A stretch of 64,000 nt of DNA from UBA5239 sp031548025 (GTDB lineage Bacteria > Verrucomicrobiota > Lentisphaeria > Victivallales > Victivallaceae). The notes under the pieces are model-generated. The model was not told where the DNA came from. It saw only the letters and a program-made list of their open reading frames with translations, and searched no databases. The position numbers and the translations under genes were made by a program. Shown one piece after another: positions 61,712-64,000 of the stretch. The stretch's first letter is position 1. Each line of letters starts with the position of its first letter. The DNA lies in contig JAVBRM010000049.1 in the NCBI GenBank assembly GCA_031548025.1, forward strand, positions 1 through 64,000. Reading direction: 5' to 3'.

Positions 61712-62485
61712 TTATAATTCGTTTATAAAGTCAAGTGCGTACAATACCTCGTCGCTGGAACAGCGTTGTTCCAGTAACTTGATTGCTGGATGGGATTTGA
61801 TTGCACAATGCAGTTCCCTCGGTAAATCGCCGCGTCCGGGAACCAGATGCAAGTCCTGATAGCGGGCACTTTCATCCTTCAGCATTGAATCCGACCAATG
61901 AATCCGGCCGATCCACTCCGGGTGTTCCCAGAATTTCATGAGGGCCTCACAGCGCTTCAGATATGTCGGTTGGTGTGCGGCAAAACTGGCCGCATGGCTG
62001 GAGTCAAACGTCAAACAGACATTGTCCATATCCACATCATTTCGCAGAGTAAACCATTCCTCACTTGAACAAGCAACGACGGTTCGCATTTTCGCCGGGC
62101 GGAGCATTTGGTTTTCCAGGCACAGCAAAAGCTTTTTTTCAGCCATGAATGCCGCGATTTCCCGGAGTGATTTTATGAGGTTGTCGTAACAGCCTACCGT
62201 TTTGCCTTCAAGGATCAAAACTCCGCAGGGATGCATAACCATTCGGTCAATCTGATATGCGGCTCCTTGAATCACCGCATTTTTCATCAGCTGAAGCGAT
62301 TCCTTCCGTTTCGCTTCATCCAGCGCGGCCAGATTCAGCCCGGCGTATGGCAGGTGAATTCCGCGTACAAACGGAATATACGGTTCATGGCTTGGCTGGA
62401 CATTGTCGCGGGTGATATGCGTTTCCACCCCCAGCGCGTGCGCCGTAAGAAATTCCGGAGAATGAATTGGACGTACCAGCAGCAT
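61712..62485 (-). CDS. Sugar phosphate isomerase/epimerase-like TIM-barrel protein
   Basis: The 257-residue protein belongs to the xylose isomerase-like/AP endonuclease 2 fold: VMHPCG, the metal-binding Glu in LLLCLENQM, Asp-His in LTFDSSHAASF, a His in RIHWSDS and another in HLVPGRGDLP. Such proteins isomerise or epimerise sugars. It follows the PHP gene by two bases and both lie on the minus strand. Confidence 0.82.
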   Translation of the reverse strand: MLLVRPIHSPEFLTAHALGVETHITRDNVQPSHEPYIPFVRGIHLPYAGLNLAALDEAKRKESLQLMKNAVIQGAAYQIDRMVMHPCGVLILEGKTVGCYDNLIKSLREIAAFMAEKKLLLCLENQMLRPAKMRTVVACSSEEWFTLRNDVDMDNVCLTFDSSHAASFAAHQPTYLKRCEALMKFWEHPEWIGRIHWSDSMLKDESARYQDLHLVPGRGDLPRELHCAIKSHPAIKLLEQRCSSDEVLYALDFINEL

Positions 62486-62487
62486 AA

Positions 62488-63504
62488 TCAGTAATCTCCT
62501 GAAAAAATTGGATTCAACAAAAATAATGGTTCGAATTCGCCGTCGGAATACTTTCTGCGACGTGGTTTGCCGCGTCCGCGCACTCGATAATAGGAACCTT
62601 CCGGAACAGGGAATTTCTCCGCGAAAGTATCAGAAAAACGGTCGAATTCTTCTATGACGCGCCCATCGGAGATAATTTCCACGGCATCCAGCTCTCCATG
62701 CGGGACAAATTCCAAATGAAGATGTGAGATGTTGCCATTTTTTTCCAGCCGGAATACCGGATCGGAGATAATATTATCCAGAGTGCAATAAAACCGTCCG
62801 TTTCGATAGGCGTCGATGATATCACGGTAAGTGTTGTTTTCGACCCAAAGATGATCCTGGGCGAATTCGCCGGGCATATAGTCGGTTCCCCCATCCGCGA
62901 AATGACGATGAAAGTCCGAGCCGCAGTGAGTATAAATCCGGTGTCCGGCCGAAAGCAGTTCATCCCATGCCCCTCCGATGTCCCAGGTTTGGGGCGCCCG
63001 GCGTTCACCCCGGTCAACGCAAGCCAGGATTTTAAATATGGGCGAGGAGGCAAGACGATGCAAATCCTCCGTTGGAACATCCGGTGCGTTTGGGTGATTG
63101 AAGATCATCACGACCCGCTCACCCCAGTTATTCCGGATGAATGCCAATTCCTCGAGAGCCGTTTCGATGCCTTCCGCTCCGGCGCGGCGGCAATAGCGGC
63201 GCACCAGTTCTTCCTGCAGTTCATGCTCCCGATTGTCCGGCTCCGTCAGCATAATGACATGGCGCGGTACCGGAAATTCGATTTCCCCGGTGTGAAAAAT
63301 CGGCATGGAATATTTTTTTCGGGCTTCAAGGACTTCCGCATATTGACGCACCGTGCGGTCAAACTCCGGTTGCCGGGAATGCCCGGAAATAGCAATAAAA
63401 TCACAATATTCCCGAGATCGCTCGATGATTTCTCCAATCGACAAAGTACCATCTCCACAATGGTGGGAATGTACATGAATATCTCCTGTAATCCACTGTC
63501 CCAT
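62488..63504 (-). CDS. PHP-domain metal-dependent phosphoesterase
   Basis: The 338-residue protein has the PHP start GDIHVHSHHCGDGTLS with metal-binding His, followed by AISGHSRQPEFD, a Glu in HTGEIEF, MIFNHPN and HCGSDFHRH. A beta-rich C-terminal part (about 240-338) follows. It likely removes phosphate from a sugar or other phosphoester. GAGG stands before the ATG. Confidence 0.83.
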   Translation of the reverse strand: MGQWITGDIHVHSHHCGDGTLSIGEIIERSREYCDFIAISGHSRQPEFDRTVRQYAEVLEARKKYSMPIFHTGEIEFPVPRHVIMLTEPDNREHELQEELVRRYCRRAGAEGIETALEELAFIRNNWGERVVMIFNHPNAPDVPTEDLHRLASSPIFKILACVDRGERRAPQTWDIGGAWDELLSAGHRIYTHCGSDFHRHFADGGTDYMPGEFAQDHLWVENNTYRDIIDAYRNGRFYCTLDNIISDPVFRLEKNGNISHLHLEFVPHGELDAVEIISDGRVIEEFDRFSDTFAEKFPVPEGSYYRVRGRGKPRRRKYSDGEFEPLFLLNPIFSGDY

Positions 63505-63549
63505 AACCTGCCTCGCCTGATCGTTGTTTTCTGTTTATGTAATCTATTG

Positions 63550-63577
63550 ATTATATCTGAAAACGGAAAAAAGTCAA
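63550..63577 (-). promoter_or_regulatory. Promoter of the PHP/isomerase operon
   Basis: On the minus strand TTGACT (63572-63577) and TATAAT (63550-63555) are separated by 16 bases, 46 bases before the PHP start codon. Confidence 0.7.
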
Positions 63578-63731
63578 GGAATAATTTGATGAAAAATGTT
63601 TTTCCCACGGATGAGTTCCTCCGTGTCGTAGCGTCTTTTTGCATCAAAAGTGTCATCCATGCATCGAATTTGCTATTGAGGATTAGCAGATTCGATGTAT
63701 TTTATTATCAGCAAAATAAGGAATCATTGCT

Positions 63732-64000
63732 ATGCTGAAACTGGGTTTGATTGGTTTGAACCGTCGCGGCCGGTTGTTTCCGAGCGCGTTTCCGAAAGAA
63801 CTGGCGGTCATCACCGGGGCCGCGGATGTCGATCCGGAGGCGTTTAAAGCGTTTCAAAGTGATTTTCCGGAATGGAAAGACATCCGGTTCACCTGCGATT
63901 ACCGGGAATTACTCAAGAGCGACGATGTGGATGCGGTTTGCATCATCGTGCGCGATTTTCTCCATGAAGAAATCGCCATCGCGGCGTTGAATGCCGGCAA
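63732..64000 (+). CDS. Gfo/Idh/MocA-family oxidoreductase, partial
   Basis: The first 89 codons of a dehydrogenase are visible before the window edge: a short beta strand and Rossmann-like start (LKLGLIGLNRRGRLF), an AADVDPEAFKAF segment and the typical helix region SDDVDAVCIIVRDFLHEE. These enzymes oxidise or reduce sugars using NAD(P). AAGGA lies 9 bases before the ATG. It is divergent from the PHP operon. Confidence 0.82.
   Translation, partial: MLKLGLIGLNRRGRLFPSAFPKELAVITGAADVDPEAFKAFQSDFPEWKDIRFTCDYRELLKSDDVDAVCIIVRDFLHEEIAIAALNAG

Overview
The window looks like a chromosomal segment from a free-living or gut carbohydrate degrader of the Lentisphaerota/Victivallales type (PVC superphylum). 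This is inferred from four prepilin-like secreted proteins with the [24 protein letters not shown]-type N-terminus, each next to glycosidase genes, from a PEP-CTERM-type sorting tail, a DUF4838 protein, several GH-A clan hydrolases, and LacI, AraC and IclR regulators placed locus by locus. No rRNA or taxonomic marker is present, so the assignment is an inference.

Layout. (1) 1-1594: the right end of an integrated element, with a possible IS630-type transposase start, a tyrosine recombinase and a 3' tRNA-His fragment (att site). (2) 2030-14825: a minus-strand operon of 13 tightly coupled genes. In transcription order it encodes a FabZ-like dehydratase, a Cys-less KS partner, a full KS, a ketoreductase, a nitroreductase, an extended ACP, a second ketoreductase, a degenerate hotdog protein, a Tes/MJ0619-like radical SAM enzyme, a hexapeptide acyltransferase, two further radical SAM enzymes, a second Tes/MJ0619-like enzyme, an ICMT-type membrane methyltransferase and a cysteine desulfurase-rhodanese fusion (15 genes if the last two are counted). 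It is the strongest candidate for an undescribed pathway: a dedicated type II fatty acid/polyketide line combined with four radical SAM enzymes. (3) tRNA-Arg(ACG), then a LacI-controlled plus-strand locus (15400-23656) with a pseudopilin and three secreted proteins. (4) 23837-31295, a minus operon (amidohydrolase, pseudopilin, DUF4838 protein, GH42-like, GH20) with a divergent AraC regulator.

(5) 32298-39052: a DUF2798 membrane protein, a small membrane protein, tandem tRNA-Asp(GTC) genes, an alpha/beta hydrolase and an RND efflux pair without an outer-membrane partner. (6) 39089-42728: a parallel beta-helix protein plus pseudopilin, divergent from a PocR-AraC regulator whose promoter predicts a leaderless mRNA. 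(7) 42753-45394: a small membrane-anchored protein, a PEP-CTERM protein and a Fic protein flanked on both sides by degenerate 3' ends of other genes in the window. (8) 45406-51290: GH5-like and GH39-like hydrolases, a pseudopilin and a LacI regulator, followed by an exported S66 LD-carboxypeptidase. (9) 52753-61664: an IclR-led ten-gene plus-strand operon for intracellular breakdown of unsaturated uronides or pectic oligosaccharides. (10) 61712-64000: a sugar isomerase and a PHP-domain protein, divergent from a Gfo/Idh/MocA oxidoreductase cut by the window end.

The carbohydrate loci share one plan: one regulator, one pseudopilin, then secreted or cytosolic hydrolases. The radical SAM/FAS operon is of a different kind and probably makes an unusual lipid or acyl-derived molecule; its product cannot be read from sequence alone.
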